A DNA stretch of 64,000 bases from Pseudomonas viridiflava (GCF_900580865.1 NZ_UTBZ01000164.1:62001-126000); one strand, 5' to 3'; positions 1 to 9,290 are shown, numbered from the stretch's first letter. Numbers and translations are program-made. The notes: generated by a model from the letters alone, not told the origin.

Positions 1-921
1 AGCGCGCAAACCCTGCTCGCGCAATCGCATCTTCAGGGGCATCTGATCGATGACTATTCGCCGGCGCTGGTCGATCGCCTGCAACTGTGGATGAATAACC
101 CGACCCTGCGCCCACAGAGCCTGAAAATCCCCGGCAATGGCCTGGAACTGCAACCAAGCTTCATCGCCCTTGAACAGAGCCCCAACCAGCAAACCCTGGT
201 GTTTCTCGAAGACCTCGCGCAAATCGCCCAGCAAGCGCAGCAACTGAAACTTGCCGCACTCGGCCGCTTGACCGCCGGCATCTCCCACGAGATCCGCAAT
301 CCGCTGGGTGCCATCAGTCACGCCGCACAGCTATTGGCTGAATCCGAGGAACTCGATAGCGCGGATCGGCGTCTGACGCAGATCATTCAAGACCACTCCC
401 AGCGCATGAACCGAGTCATCGAAAACGTCCTGCAACTGTCCCGCCGCCAACAGAGCGCCCCGCAACGGCTGGATCTCAAGCCATGGCTGGAAAACTTCGT
501 CGCCGAAAGCCGCGAACAGGCCAGCGAGCGCCAGCAGATTCATCTGCGGATCAATTCAGGGGACTTCACCACGCTGATGGACCCCAATCAGCTCACGCAG
601 ATTCTCGACAATCTGTTACGCAACGGCTGGCGCCACAGCGCCCTGCTGCACGATCAGGCGCAAGTCTGGCTGGCCCTGTTCATCGACCCCGACAGCCAGT
701 TGGCAGTCCTCGAAGTCCAGGACAACGGCCCCGGCGTGCCAGCCGATGAACAGACGCATCTGTTCGAACCGTTCTTCACCACCAGCAGCCAAGGCACCGG
801 CCTTGGGCTTTATCTGTCCCGTGAGCTGTGCGAAAGCAACCAAGCGCGCCTAGACTTTCAATCACGCCAAGGCGGCGGCTGCTTTCGCATCACCTTTGCT
901 CACGGACGGAAACAAAGTTGA
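1..921 (+). CDS. pilS: PilS, type IV pilus sensor histidine kinase (5' end cut by window)
   Basis: The reading frame is open from base 1, so the gene starts upstream of the window and the N-terminal membrane segments and most of the PAS region are missing. The visible part is a complete HisKA/HATPase_c kinase core: the phospho-accepting histidine in AGISHEIRNPLGAISH, the N box (DNLLRNGW), the G1 box (DNGPGV) and the G2 box (GTGLGLYLS). PilS phosphorylates PilR to control pilin transcription. The stop codon overlaps the TTG start of pilR at 918-921, which shows translational coupling. Identification rests on kinase motifs plus the directly coupled pilR and the nearby pilus genes. Confidence 0.93.
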   Translation, partial: SAQTLLAQSHLQGHLIDDYSPALVDRLQLWMNNPTLRPQSLKIPGNGLELQPSFIALEQSPNQQTLVFLEDLAQIAQQAQQLKLAALGRLTAGISHEIRNPLGAISHAAQLLAESEELDSADRRLTQIIQDHSQRMNRVIENVLQLSRRQQSAPQRLDLKPWLENFVAESREQASERQQIHLRINSGDFTTLMDPNQLTQILDNLLRNGWRHSALLHDQAQVWLALFIDPDSQLAVLEVQDNGPGVPADEQTHLFEPFFTTSSQGTGLGLYLSRELCESNQARLDFQSRQGGGCFRITFAHGRKQS

Positions 922-2264
922 ATACGAGCCCACGGCAAAAAATCCTCATCGTCGACGACGAACCGGATATCCGCGAACTCCTGGAAATCACCCTGGGACG
1001 GATGAAACTCGACACCCACAGCGCACGCAATCTGGCTGAAGCCCAGGCGCTGCTGAACCGCGAGAGTTTCGACCTGTGCCTGACCGACATGCGCCTGCCC
1101 GACGGTACGGGGCTGGAACTGGTGCAGCACATCCAGCAACGTTATCCACAACTGCCGGTGGCGATGATCACCGCCTATGGCAGTCTGGAAACCGCGATCA
1201 ACGCGCTGAAGGCCGGAGCATTCGATTTTCTGACCAAACCAGTCGACCTCACGCGCCTGCGCGAACTGGTCGGCACAGCCCTGCGCATGCCGGCGGCGGG
1301 AGGCAGTTTTACGACGATCGATCGACGCTTGCTCGGCGATTCGCCGCCGATGCGCAGCTTGCGCAAGCAAATCGACAAACTCGCTCGCAGTCAGGCGCCG
1401 GTTTATATCAGTGGTGAATCCGGCAGTGGCAAGGAGCTGGTCGCGCGGCTGATCCATGAACAAGGACCGCGCTCGGGCCAGCCGTTCGTGCCGGTGAACT
1501 GCGGGGCAATTCCTTCCGAGCTGATGGAAAGCGAGTTTTTCGGCCATCGCAAAGGCAGTTTCACTGGCGCAGTCGAAGACAAGCCGGGGCTGTTTCAGGC
1601 CGCTCATGGCGGCACGTTGTTTCTCGATGAAGTGGCGGACTTGCCGCTGTCGATGCAGGTGAAGTTACTGCGCGCGATTCAGGAAAAAGCCGTGCGCAGT
1701 GTCGGCGGCCAGCAGGAAAGCGTGGTTGATGTGCGGATTCTTTGCGCCACCCATAAGGATCTCGATGCAGAGGTTGCGGCCGAACGCTTCCGTCAGGACC
1801 TGTATTACCGCTTGAACGTGATCGAACTGCGCGTGCCGCCCCTGCGTGAGCGCCGTGATGACATCGAAGTGCTGGCGGCCAATATGCTCAAGCGTCTGGC
1901 CAAGGACACCGGCCAGCCGGCAGCACGCTTGCATCCGCAGGCTTTGGAAGCGCTGAAGAACTACCGCTTTCCGGGGAATGTGCGGGAATTGGAGAACGTG
2001 CTCGAACGGGCGCACACCTTGTGTGAAAACCGCACGATCGAAGCTGAAGATTTACGTTTGAGTGAAGGAAACTGCGCGGCGGACGGCGGGATTGCCGATC
2101 TGACCCAGATCGATAATCTGGAAGATTATCTGGAGAACGTTGAAAGGAAGCTGATCTTGCAGGCGCTGGAGGAAACACGCTGGAATCGGACGGCGGCGGC
2201 GCAGCGCTTGAGTCTTTCGTTCAGGTCGATGCGTTATCGGCTGAAAAAACTCGGTCTGGATTGA
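918..2264 (+). CDS. pilR: PilR, sigma-54-dependent response regulator of type IV pili
   Basis: Protein of 448 residues, the usual PilR length. It has a receiver domain with phospho-acceptor Asp57 (LTDMRLPDG), an AAA+ sigma-54 activator domain with Walker A GESGSGK at about 166-172, a GSFTGA loop (the sigma-54 contact, variant of GAFTGA) and Walker B LFLDEVADL, and a C-terminal Fis-type helix-turn-helix ending in RSMRYRLKKLGLD. The TTG at 918 is chosen as start because it overlaps the pilS stop and places the receiver domain at the N terminus; an upstream in-frame ATG at 828 lies inside pilS. The family activates pilA transcription with RpoN; pilA itself is outside this window. Confidence 0.95.
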   Translation: MNTSPRQKILIVDDEPDIRELLEITLGRMKLDTHSARNLAEAQALLNRESFDLCLTDMRLPDGTGLELVQHIQQRYPQLPVAMITAYGSLETAINALKAGAFDFLTKPVDLTRLRELVGTALRMPAAGGSFTTIDRRLLGDSPPMRSLRKQIDKLARSQAPVYISGESGSGKELVARLIHEQGPRSGQPFVPVNCGAIPSELMESEFFGHRKGSFTGAVEDKPGLFQAAHGGTLFLDEVADLPLSMQVKLLRAIQEKAVRSVGGQQESVVDVRILCATHKDLDAEVAAERFRQDLYYRLNVIELRVPPLRERRDDIEVLAANMLKRLAKDTGQPAARLHPQALEALKNYRFPGNVRELENVLERAHTLCENRTIEAEDLRLSEGNCAADGGIADLTQIDNLEDYLENVERKLILQALEETRWNRTAAAQRLSLSFRSMRYRLKKLGLD

Positions 2265-2270
2265 GGGCCC

Positions 2271-2364
2271 CATCGCGAGCAGGCTCACTCCTACAGGGAT
2301 CTCGGGTGTTCACAAAATGTGAGTTAACCGCGAATCCATTGTAGGAGTGAGCCTGCTCGCGATG
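2271..2364. repeat. REP doublet (inverted pair)
   Basis: Two inverted copies of a palindromic unit (core CGCGAGCAGGCTCACTCC at 2272-2289 and its reverse complement at 2344-2361) face each other across about 45 bases between convergent pilR and thiO. This is the paired REP/REPIN layout typical of fluorescens-group Pseudomonas. It may also stabilise the 3' ends of both transcripts. Confidence 0.85.
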
Positions 2365-2395
2365 ACGGCTATCCAAACGCTGAAGAAATATCAGA

Positions 2396-3496
2396 CTAGA
2401 TGCGGCCCTCGGGCGCATACGGCGTCGGATCAATTATCGGCGCCCTTCCCAGCATCACATCAGCAAACAACTGGCACGACGCCGGCGCCAGCACCAGCCC
2501 ATTACGGTAATGCCCGCAGTTCAACCACAACCCGTCAACCCCCGGCACCCGGCCAATGTAGGGAACCCCCTCCGGCGAGCCCGGACGCAACCCCGCCCAG
2601 TGCCCGACTACTTCGGCATCCGCCAGCGCCGGTAACAACTCAACCGCCGAAGCCTTGAGACTTTCCAGTGCAACGTCGGTCGGGGTCTTGTTGTAGCCTT
2701 CGTGCTCCAGCGTGCTGCCGATCAGGATATGCCCGTCGCGACGCGGAATCGCATAACGGCCTTTGGCCAATACCATGCTCGGCAGGAAATCCGCCGCACA
2801 CTTGTAGAGAATCATCTGGCCTTTGACCGGTTCGACCGGCAATGTCAGATCCAGCTTCTTCAGCAGATCACCGCTCCACGCCCCTGCGGTCAGTACGATC
2901 TGATCACCTTTGATCACACCCTTCGACGTCTCGACGCCAACAACCTGCTCACCCTCGCGGACAAACCCGCTGACTTCGCATTGTTCGTGAATGGTCACGT
3001 TCGGCAGCGCTTGCAAGGCCGCTTTCAGCGACTTCACCAGACGCGGATTGCGCACATTGGCGACATCGGCCATGTAGATCGCCCGCGAGAAACCGCCACC
3101 GAGGACCGGCACCGCATCATGCGCCGCCGAGATATCCACAGCCCGCAGCGGACGGTTTTCCCGTTCGGCCCAGGCCAGTGCTTCGGCTTCATCGTCCAGA
3201 TCCAGCCAGTACAGGCCGGTGGTGTGCACTTCAGGATCCACACCGGTGTCAGCGAACAAACGCTCGCCGAGCTGTGGATAAAAATCCTGCGACCAGTGCG
3301 CCAGCGCGGTAACCGCCGGGCTATAGCGCCACGGATACAACGGCGAAACGATACCGCCGCCCGCCCAGGACGATTCCTGGCCGAGGTTCGAACGATCGAG
3401 CAGCACCACTCTGCGCACTTCGGAGGCGAGATTGTAGGCGGTCAGCAGGCCAATCACCCCGCCACCGACAATCACCACTTGCTGTTGCCTGGTCAT
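2396..3496 (-). CDS. thiO: Glycine oxidase ThiO (FAD-dependent amine oxidase)
   Basis: Protein of 366 residues of the DAO family. The N-terminal dinucleotide-binding motif VVIVGGGVIGLL follows MTRQQQ, and the C-terminal region has the family glycine-rich FAD-contact segment (GHYRNGLVLAP). ThiO oxidises glycine to iminoacetate for the thiazole moiety of thiamine; related members act as D-amino-acid oxidases. The start at 3496 is chosen because it puts the Rossmann motif near residue 10, whereas the upstream ATG at 3538 adds 14 unmatched residues. It lies convergent to pilR and upstream-adjacent to pilE, the same neighbourhood as in P. aeruginosa, but has no functional link to pili. Confidence 0.85.
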   Translation of the reverse strand: MTRQQQVVIVGGGVIGLLTAYNLASEVRRVVLLDRSNLGQESSWAGGGIVSPLYPWRYSPAVTALAHWSQDFYPQLGERLFADTGVDPEVHTTGLYWLDLDDEAEALAWAERENRPLRAVDISAAHDAVPVLGGGFSRAIYMADVANVRNPRLVKSLKAALQALPNVTIHEQCEVSGFVREGEQVVGVETSKGVIKGDQIVLTAGAWSGDLLKKLDLTLPVEPVKGQMILYKCAADFLPSMVLAKGRYAIPRRDGHILIGSTLEHEGYNKTPTDVALESLKASAVELLPALADAEVVGHWAGLRPGSPEGVPYIGRVPGVDGLWLNCGHYRNGLVLAPASCQLFADVMLGRAPIIDPTPYAPEGRI

Positions 3497-3553
3497 GTTT
3501 GATCCAACCGTAAAAAAGACAGTGGGCGCAAAAGGCACCCGAAAGAAAGCGTC

Positions 3554-3955
3554 TCAGCGGCCCCAGCAATCCTTGGTGGTCAGCCCGGTAGTCGCGTTGT
3601 TCATGCTGCGGACACCGGTGTTGGTCAGGGTGAAATCCCCGCATTTGTCGGTGGCCATGGCCGTGCCCGTCTTGCGGGTGGCGGTCAACTGGAAGGTCTG
3701 GTCAGCGATGGTTGGTGTAATGGTATAGAAATCATTGCCCGTGCTGAGCCCGGTGATGCCGGTGTAGACATTGTTCTTGGTGTAGAAGCGTTCGAGGCTC
3801 TGTGCCTGCTCCGAGAGCAGCGACACCACTTCGGCACGGCGGCCCTTTTTCAGGTACTCGGTATAGCTCGGTGCGGCGATGGTGATGACGATCCCGATGA
3901 TCGCAATCACGATCATGATTTCGATCAGGGTGAAGCCTCGGTTGGATCTGCGCAT
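3554..3955 (-). CDS. pilE: PilE, type IV minor pilin
   Basis: Protein of 133 residues beginning MRRSNRG followed by the class III prepilin signature FTLIEIMIVIAIIGIVI: PilD cleavage after Gly7, Glu at mature position 5, and a hydrophobic stalk helix. A C-terminal cysteine pair (DKCGDF and KDCWGR) can form the D-region disulfide. PilE joins the minor-pilin priming complex that connects to PilY1. Last gene of the fimU-pilE operon, 15 bases after pilY1, with no pilY2 gene between. No clear terminator is visible before thiO. Confidence 0.92.
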   Translation of the reverse strand: MRRSNRGFTLIEIMIVIAIIGIVITIAAPSYTEYLKKGRRAEVVSLLSEQAQSLERFYTKNNVYTGITGLSTGNDFYTITPTIADQTFQLTATRKTGTAMATDKCGDFTLTNTGVRSMNNATTGLTTKDCWGR

Positions 3956-3970
3956 GCCTCAAACTCTCAC

Positions 3971-6900
3971 TTACTGTATTTGTCGCCACATGATACGACG
4001 GCTGCCACCACCGCCCTTTTCCACAATGATCGTGATGGTGCCACTGGTGTCGGTCGTACCCTTGCGCTTGCCATCGCTGGAGACGAAGTTCAGGGTCGGA
4101 ATGCCACCGGTGAATATCACTCCGCTGGAGATCGTGTCATTGCTGTCGACCAAACCGTCAGAGCTGGTGTCCAGCACGGCGTAATTGAGCATCTTACCGC
4201 TGAACGCATCCAGTTCGACCAGTTTGCCAGTACCAAAACTCGCACAGGGATCAGTGGTATCAACACTCGCCGTGGTAAAGACAATACGGCCCAGCACGAT
4301 ACTCGCTTGATTGATCACCCGCTCGCCAGTCAACACGTTGTTGTACACCAGCGGAAGATACCAACCCTTCTCCGCCGGATACGTCGTGTCATTCTGCGTT
4401 GTGGTCAGAAACTGTCCAGAGCTGCCGGAGAATGATCCGGTGATCGCCTGCGGCTGCAAACTGCTGACAGTCAGTTGACCAGAACCACCATCGGCATCCC
4501 ACACGGAATAGAACGCCTGCAAATCCTTGTTGGTCTTGTCGGCCGTTTCGTTGAACTTGCCGGTACCGACGAAGACCTGTTTGCCGCCCAGCGCATTATC
4601 CGCCAGTAACGGCTGCGCGGTGATCGGTTGAGTCGCCCCGCCCGCCGTGGTGAACAGTGGCTTGCCGGAAAACGCCACGCCCCAACTGTCGGAGGACGTG
4701 GCACTCAGGTCGAACTTCCATAACCGCCCCTTCAAGTCGCCACCGTAAGCGGCCTGCACCACATTCGAAGAGTTGACCTTGAGTTTCACCGACGACAAAC
4801 CGTTGGTGGTTTCCGTGCTGTCGATAACGATTTTCCTGATCAGCGAACCGTCCAGCGCATCCAGTACATACAGGGCCGCCACGCCTGAATTGCTGCCGTA
4901 GCCGTTGGCAATGAATGTCGCCCAGCGACCATTGGCCAAGCGTGCCACTTCCGGACGGGCGTAGGCATAACCCAGATCATTGAATGCGTTCGCAGTACTG
5001 GCGGTGGCCGGCGCACTGACCTCCCACAAGGCCTTGGTAACATTGCCCGCAGACGCATCAAACAGTTGCAACCCGTAGAAGGTTCTCCCCCCGGCACCGG
5101 TGCCGCCAATGGCCAGGGTTTTCCACGCAGTGCCGGACTGCGCGTCGAACACCCCAACCTGACCGTCCACCAAAAACTTGTGGCTCACACCGTTGACGTA
5201 GTTGGTGTCGGCGATCAGGCGCAATGATGGCAGCACACTGGACGGCATGTAGGCGTAACGGCGAGTACCGTTCGCCGAATTGATCACGTTGACGAAACCA
5301 TCGTTGGCGTTGACCACCAGGCTGGTGTTCATATTCGCAGCCTTGGTGGCCAGATAAGTGCTGTAGCTGGTGTCCCCGGAAAGATCGGAGGCGGTTTTGT
5401 CTGATGGTGACGCCAGCACCAGCGGCGAGTTGATGATGTCGCCTAGCAGCACGCTGCGCACTTTCAGCCCGGCCTTGTTCGTGCCCTTGCTCCACTCCAC
5501 TAGATCAATGCCGCTGATGCCGGTTGGCAATCCCTGACTCAGCGTGGTCTGCTGGGCCGGGGAAAAGTTGCCGTAAGCCAAGGTTACCGCTGCATTGCTC
5601 AGGGTATTCCACGACTGAAAAGTCGCAGCGTTGGCGGACGGCACGATGGTGGTGTCGGTCGTCCACTGCGCCGCCGAGGTATTGACCGTCCCGGTCGAGG
5701 TGAAGCCGAACGACTTGATCGTGCCGCGCCAGTCCTTGGGGTCATAAGTGGTCTGATAAAAACTGCTGCTGGACGTCAGTGTGGTGCCGCTGGTGACTCC
5801 CGCGCCGCCGGAGCCGGCTTTGGACGTGATGTCGCTCAGCGCCGAGGATAAGGCGGCGTTGAGCCCGGTACTGTCGGTCGCCTGGTAATACCTGCCCTGT
5901 CCATAACTGGCGGCGTCCGACAACATGTCGTTATCGGCAGTGAACCCGACCGTGTAAGTATTCATGTTCTGCTTGGGAAAATCCACCGCGTTCCAGCTCT
6001 TGCCCGCCGCGTCAGTACCGGTCGAACGCATGTCGATATCGAAGGCAAACTTGGCGATGTCATCCAGATACAGCGTATCCCCTTCGTTGTCGCCATTGAG
6101 GTTGTTGCCGTCATTGTTGACGCCGTCCCAGTTCGGCAAACGGCTGCCGCCCAACGGGTCGTTAGTCGGGAAGGTTCGGTCGAAGGTCGGCAAGCCGTCG
6201 GTGATGACCACGCCGTAGTTTTTCTGGCAGCGGTACTGGATCGGGCTGGTGTAAGTGCTAGGCGTGCTGTTGTAGTAAGGCGCCATGCCGCGCATGTAGC
6301 GGGTGATTTCGTAATAGGTTTCCGCCAACGGTGTATTGGCCACGGCGCTCAAGCCGTTGATCGAGGAGATCAGCGCGTTGTAGTTGGTGTCAGCCTGGGC
6401 CTGAGTCACGCTGCCGGATACCGGCGCCAGATCGCTGATCGAACGGGCAATGAAACCGCCATTTCCCGAGTTGTTGCTGGTGGCCGGATTGAACGTCGAC
6501 AGGCCAATACGCAACGTGCGGTTGCTACTGACCAAAGCGGTGGAGACGTTGCGCGCAACGTTGATACGGTAGTCGTTGGGTATCGCCCCGGTGGTGAAGT
6601 CGCGGGTGCCGTTGTTGATGGCCAGGCCGACTATGTAGGAAATGTAATCCCCCGAGTAACGCGTGTTGCCGCTGCCGACCGGATCCGGCAGCTTCAGGCA
6701 CAACGGCGCCAGACTGTTGTTGTAGAACGCATAGGCGCCGCCCGAGCACCCGGATGTCGGCAGGCTCGACAGAAATATCGTGTCGCCGGTGATCGTCGCC
6801 GAACTCAGGCACAAGCCAAGCAACGCATTACATTGCCGCGCCGGTGTGCGATCAACCGTCGGATCGAACCCAGCCGCATAAATGATGCTGTTCATACTTC

Positions 6901-7054
6901 CCGAATCGTCGATCAGCAGCATCACATTCGGTGGCACCGCTGCCGCACTCAACAGCGGTGAATCGGAAGGCGTGAACGCATACGCCGGCGCGGCCAGGTA
7001 AAAGCTCAGCAGCATGCCGATCAATAGTGATATGCAGCGCTCAATACTTCGCAT
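3971..7054 (-). CDS. pilY1: PilY1, type IV pilus tip-associated adhesin/assembly factor
   Basis: Protein of 1027 residues, somewhat shorter than P. aeruginosa PilY1 (about 1160). The start at 7054 (MRSIERC) gives a signal peptide ending APAYA; the longer open frame to 7189 has no signal-like N terminus. A VWA-like N-terminal domain carries the MIDAS-type motif LLIDDSGSMN. The C-terminal half fits the PilY1 beta-propeller and contains an EF-hand-like calcium loop, DTSSDGLVDSND. Family role: primes pilus assembly with minor pilins, antagonises retraction, and acts in surface sensing and adhesion. The gene overlaps the pilX stop by 14 bases. The VWA segment is Thr/Ser-rich. Confidence 0.93.
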   Translation of the reverse strand: MRSIERCISLLIGMLLSFYLAAPAYAFTPSDSPLLSAAAVPPNVMLLIDDSGSMNSIIYAAGFDPTVDRTPARQCNALLGLCLSSATITGDTIFLSSLPTSGCSGGAYAFYNNSLAPLCLKLPDPVGSGNTRYSGDYISYIVGLAINNGTRDFTTGAIPNDYRINVARNVSTALVSSNRTLRIGLSTFNPATSNNSGNGGFIARSISDLAPVSGSVTQAQADTNYNALISSINGLSAVANTPLAETYYEITRYMRGMAPYYNSTPSTYTSPIQYRCQKNYGVVITDGLPTFDRTFPTNDPLGGSRLPNWDGVNNDGNNLNGDNEGDTLYLDDIAKFAFDIDMRSTGTDAAGKSWNAVDFPKQNMNTYTVGFTADNDMLSDAASYGQGRYYQATDSTGLNAALSSALSDITSKAGSGGAGVTSGTTLTSSSSFYQTTYDPKDWRGTIKSFGFTSTGTVNTSAAQWTTDTTIVPSANAATFQSWNTLSNAAVTLAYGNFSPAQQTTLSQGLPTGISGIDLVEWSKGTNKAGLKVRSVLLGDIINSPLVLASPSDKTASDLSGDTSYSTYLATKAANMNTSLVVNANDGFVNVINSANGTRRYAYMPSSVLPSLRLIADTNYVNGVSHKFLVDGQVGVFDAQSGTAWKTLAIGGTGAGGRTFYGLQLFDASAGNVTKALWEVSAPATASTANAFNDLGYAYARPEVARLANGRWATFIANGYGSNSGVAALYVLDALDGSLIRKIVIDSTETTNGLSSVKLKVNSSNVVQAAYGGDLKGRLWKFDLSATSSDSWGVAFSGKPLFTTAGGATQPITAQPLLADNALGGKQVFVGTGKFNETADKTNKDLQAFYSVWDADGGSGQLTVSSLQPQAITGSFSGSSGQFLTTTQNDTTYPAEKGWYLPLVYNNVLTGERVINQASIVLGRIVFTTASVDTTDPCASFGTGKLVELDAFSGKMLNYAVLDTSSDGLVDSNDTISSGVIFTGGIPTLNFVSSDGKRKGTTDTSGTITIIVEKGGGGSRRIMWRQIQ

Positions 7055-7520
7055 AAACACTCTCCACCACACTGCGCGAAGTACCGGCGATGCCGACCGC
7101 TGTAACCCGATACAACGTCGCCGAGGTATTGCTCGGCACGTTAACCGCCGTGAGCGTGGTGCCGATATTCTGCACACCATAGAAACCATTGCCGGCGGCG
7201 ACCCAGGTCACCCCGGAGGTCGAGTTGAACCCCGCCGCGCTGACCACTGATGACTCCGCTGGCGGCGCGCATTGAGTGGTGCCGCTGCAAACGGCCAGCG
7301 CATAGCTGTCCAGTTGCACAGCGCTTTCCCCCACACGCAAAGCCGCTTCAGCGGTCTGGAACGACTGATTGCGCAAACTCACGCTGCCGGCCATTTTTTC
7401 CTGCAGGTTGGCGCTCTGCATCGACGACAAACCAATCAGGGTCAACAACAGCAGGAAGACCAGACTGACCAGCAAGACCATGCCGCGCTGCGCCTGACGG
7501 GTATGAAGAGAAATCCTCAT
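7041..7520 (-). CDS. pilX: PilX, type IV minor pilin
   Basis: Protein of 159 residues starting at 7520 (MRISLHTRQAQRG). Cleavage after Gly is followed by MVLLVSLVFLLLLTLIGLSS, the PilX_N helix. Position 5 of the mature protein is Val, not Glu; absence of Glu5 is typical of tip-located GspK/PilX-like subunits. MQSANLQEKMAGS matches the conserved PilX N-terminal region. It is 10 bases after pilW and overlaps pilY1 by 14 bases, so it is part of one operon with coupled translation. Confidence 0.9.
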   Translation of the reverse strand: MRISLHTRQAQRGMVLLVSLVFLLLLTLIGLSSMQSANLQEKMAGSVSLRNQSFQTAEAALRVGESAVQLDSYALAVCSGTTQCAPPAESSVVSAAGFNSTSGVTWVAAGNGFYGVQNIGTTLTAVNVPSNTSATLYRVTAVGIAGTSRSVVESVYAKY

Positions 7521-7530
7521 CAGCGCGCCC

Positions 7531-8244
7531 TCACTGCAAGCGGTTGCGCAAAGCGGCAACCACGTTGAAGGTTTGACTGCGCACCCGATTGTTCGGATCG
7601 TTGAGGGTCAGGCTCAGGCGCACACTGCGGATGCGCGCCGGATCACTGGGGTTGGCGCTATAAGTCGAAGCGGCCACATCTGTCGCGGAACTGGCCAGAC
7701 CGAACATCACAGTGAACGCACTGACGTTGTTCACCAGCACCTGCTGTGCAGGATTGCCGCTGCCGGTGCCCATGAGAATCTGATTGTTGCTGAAGCTGTA
7801 GATCAGACGCCGGATCGGGAACGCGATCTGCCCGCTCGCCGGAGAGCGTAAGCCGGTATAGGCCGTCGCATTGTTGCGGCAATCGGAAATCACCGTCCAG
7901 GTCGGGGTGCCCCCACCGCTGCCGATATCGGCAGTGACCAGCGTCAGTTTCAGGTTGGTATTGTCCCAACTGATCGGCATGACCTGCGCAGCGTTGAAGT
8001 CGCCCGCGGAGCTCGAATCGAGGATAGTGCCCAGACAACCGAACATCCCGACCATGCGAATTTCCTGAATCATTTTGCTCAACACGAACCGCGCGTCTTC
8101 CTGCATCGCAGCGGCGCTGTTCTGGCTGACATAGGTATTTTTTGCTGCGATGAAAATCTGCACCACCCCCAGCACCACGATCAGCCCCAATGCCAGGGCG
8201 ACGAGCATCTCGATCAGACCAAAACCACGCTGACGACGCCTCAT
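7531..8244 (-). CDS. pilW: PilW, type IV minor pilin
   Basis: Protein of 237 residues with prepilin leader MRRRQRG and helix FGLIEMLVALALGLIVVLG (Glu5 present). A PilW-family body follows (NTYVSQNSAAAMQEDARF). The start ATG at 8244 overlaps the pilV stop in an ATGA arrangement; a much longer in-frame extension to 8703 is only a shadow across pilV. PilW belongs to the PilV-PilW-PilX-PilE-FimU priming complex at the pilus tip. Confidence 0.9.
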   Translation of the reverse strand: MRRRQRGFGLIEMLVALALGLIVVLGVVQIFIAAKNTYVSQNSAAAMQEDARFVLSKMIQEIRMVGMFGCLGTILDSSSAGDFNAAQVMPISWDNTNLKLTLVTADIGSGGGTPTWTVISDCRNNATAYTGLRSPASGQIAFPIRRLIYSFSNNQILMGTGSGNPAQQVLVNNVSAFTVMFGLASSATDVAASTYSANPSDPARIRSVRLSLTLNDPNNRVRSQTFNVVAALRNRLQ

Positions 8245-8690
8245 GGTGTAGCCACCGGATCGACTGCGGCGCGGCTGGTCAGGACAAAACTGCGTTGAGC
8301 GCTGGCGGTGTTGGCGGCTCGCGCATCGCTCCAGTTGATCGTGATGGTGTAAACCCGCTGATTGACGCTGATACTGCCGGTCGCCGTCGGCCCGCCGAAA
8401 TTGATGATATTGGTCGAGAAGTCGTAGAGGTCCTGATCGCGCGCAACGCTCAGATTGCCCGAAGTCGGCGGCGTGACGGTGTAGTCGGCGCCAGAGTTGG
8501 CGCGAATGCGGTCCATCATGTCGTAGGCAATGAAACTGGCCTGGCTGGTCATCCGCGAGCTGTCGGTGTACTTCAGCGCATTCAGTTGCACCGCTGCCGC
8601 GCCCAGCAGCCCGACCGTCAGAATCAGCAACGCGACCAGTACTTCGATCAGCGTCATGCCCTGCTGTGCTTGTGTACTCCCTGCCCTCAT
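8241..8690 (-). CDS. pilV: PilV, type IV minor pilin
   Basis: Protein of 149 residues starting at 8690 (MRAGSTQAQQG) with the prepilin motif MTLIEVLVALLILTVGLLG. The ATG overlaps the fimU stop (ATGA at 8687-8690), supporting this start over the ATG at 8729. The segment after the helix (QLNALKYTDSSRMTSQASF) is typical of PilV. Second gene of the fimU-pilVWX-pilY1-pilE operon. Confidence 0.9.
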   Translation of the reverse strand: MRAGSTQAQQGMTLIEVLVALLILTVGLLGAAAVQLNALKYTDSSRMTSQASFIAYDMMDRIRANSGADYTVTPPTSGNLSVARDQDLYDFSTNIINFGGPTATGSISVNQRVYTITINWSDARAANTASAQRSFVLTSRAAVDPVATP

Positions 8691-9160
8691 CCGCAAGTTC
8701 CACCCAATTGAATTCGTCCGTTCAAACACACGTTCAGCGTCCTGCTTTGCGTTCCCAGCGTGTAACTGATGACCACCGCCGTCGACGGTGCTGCCAGACC
8801 ACCGAGGTTGTTGAAATCCAGTGCGGTCACTCCAGAGGGTAGCGTCAGAGTCGCGCCGCTGCTCATCGCGGGAACAACCCGCAACACATTGGCCGGATTG
8901 CCAGTACTGTCGTAAACCGCCAATTCACCGGTCCAGACGCTGCCTCCAGCGGTCGGGCGCAGGCGCAGGGTGCTGCCACGGTCGATCGCTTCGAGCCTGG
9001 CGAAATTGATCGCCCGTTGCAGGTCACCCATCTCGGTATCAGCCTTGCTGCCCTGTACCGAACGGGTGAACGCTGGCACCGCCAGGGTGATCAGGATCAC
9101 GAAGATCGCGATCGCAACCAACAACTCGATCAGCGTGAAACCTTTTGTACGAAGATCCAT
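8687..9160 (-). CDS. fimU: FimU-type minor pilin (GspH/FimT family)
   Basis: Protein of 157 residues: leader MDLRTKG, then FTLIELLVAIAIFVILITL with Glu5. The start at 9160 is preceded by a good ribosome-binding site (GGAGGG, about 5 bases upstream). The C terminus (TLNVCLNGRIQLGGTCG) has the two cysteines expected of GspH/FimU pseudopilins. It is the first gene of the minor-pilin operon, divergent from fimT across 130 bases. FimU couples the minor-pilin tip complex to the major pilin. The FimU versus FimT assignment rests on position next to pilV. Confidence 0.85.
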   Translation of the reverse strand: MDLRTKGFTLIELLVAIAIFVILITLAVPAFTRSVQGSKADTEMGDLQRAINFARLEAIDRGSTLRLRPTAGGSVWTGELAVYDSTGNPANVLRVVPAMSSGATLTLPSGVTALDFNNLGGLAAPSTAVVISYTLGTQSRTLNVCLNGRIQLGGTCG

Positions 9161-9259
9161 CAATGCCCTCCGTTGCCGTCGGCTATACCTGCTTCTACAC
9201 GCTAGAACATTCAACCGGCCCGCGTCGGTTGATTTGCCCTGCCCGGCGCACGGAGCGCG

Positions 9260-9268
9260 CCGTTCATC
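9260..9268 (+). promoter_or_regulatory. Possible AlgR-type binding site in the fimU-fimT intergenic region
   Basis: The sequence CCGTTCATC resembles the AlgR recognition core (CCGTTCGTC-like) known to control the fimU operon in P. aeruginosa. It lies between the divergent fimU and fimT starts. A nine-base match can occur by chance, so this is a suggestion only. Confidence 0.3.
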
Positions 9269-9290
9269 ACATTCCACGGAGGGAGTTTTC

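Noticed and set aside
828..917. Longer N terminus for PilR from an ATG at 828
   Set aside because: It lies inside pilS coding sequence, and the added 30 residues do not resemble a receiver domain. The TTG at 918 overlaps the pilS stop as in a coupled pair.
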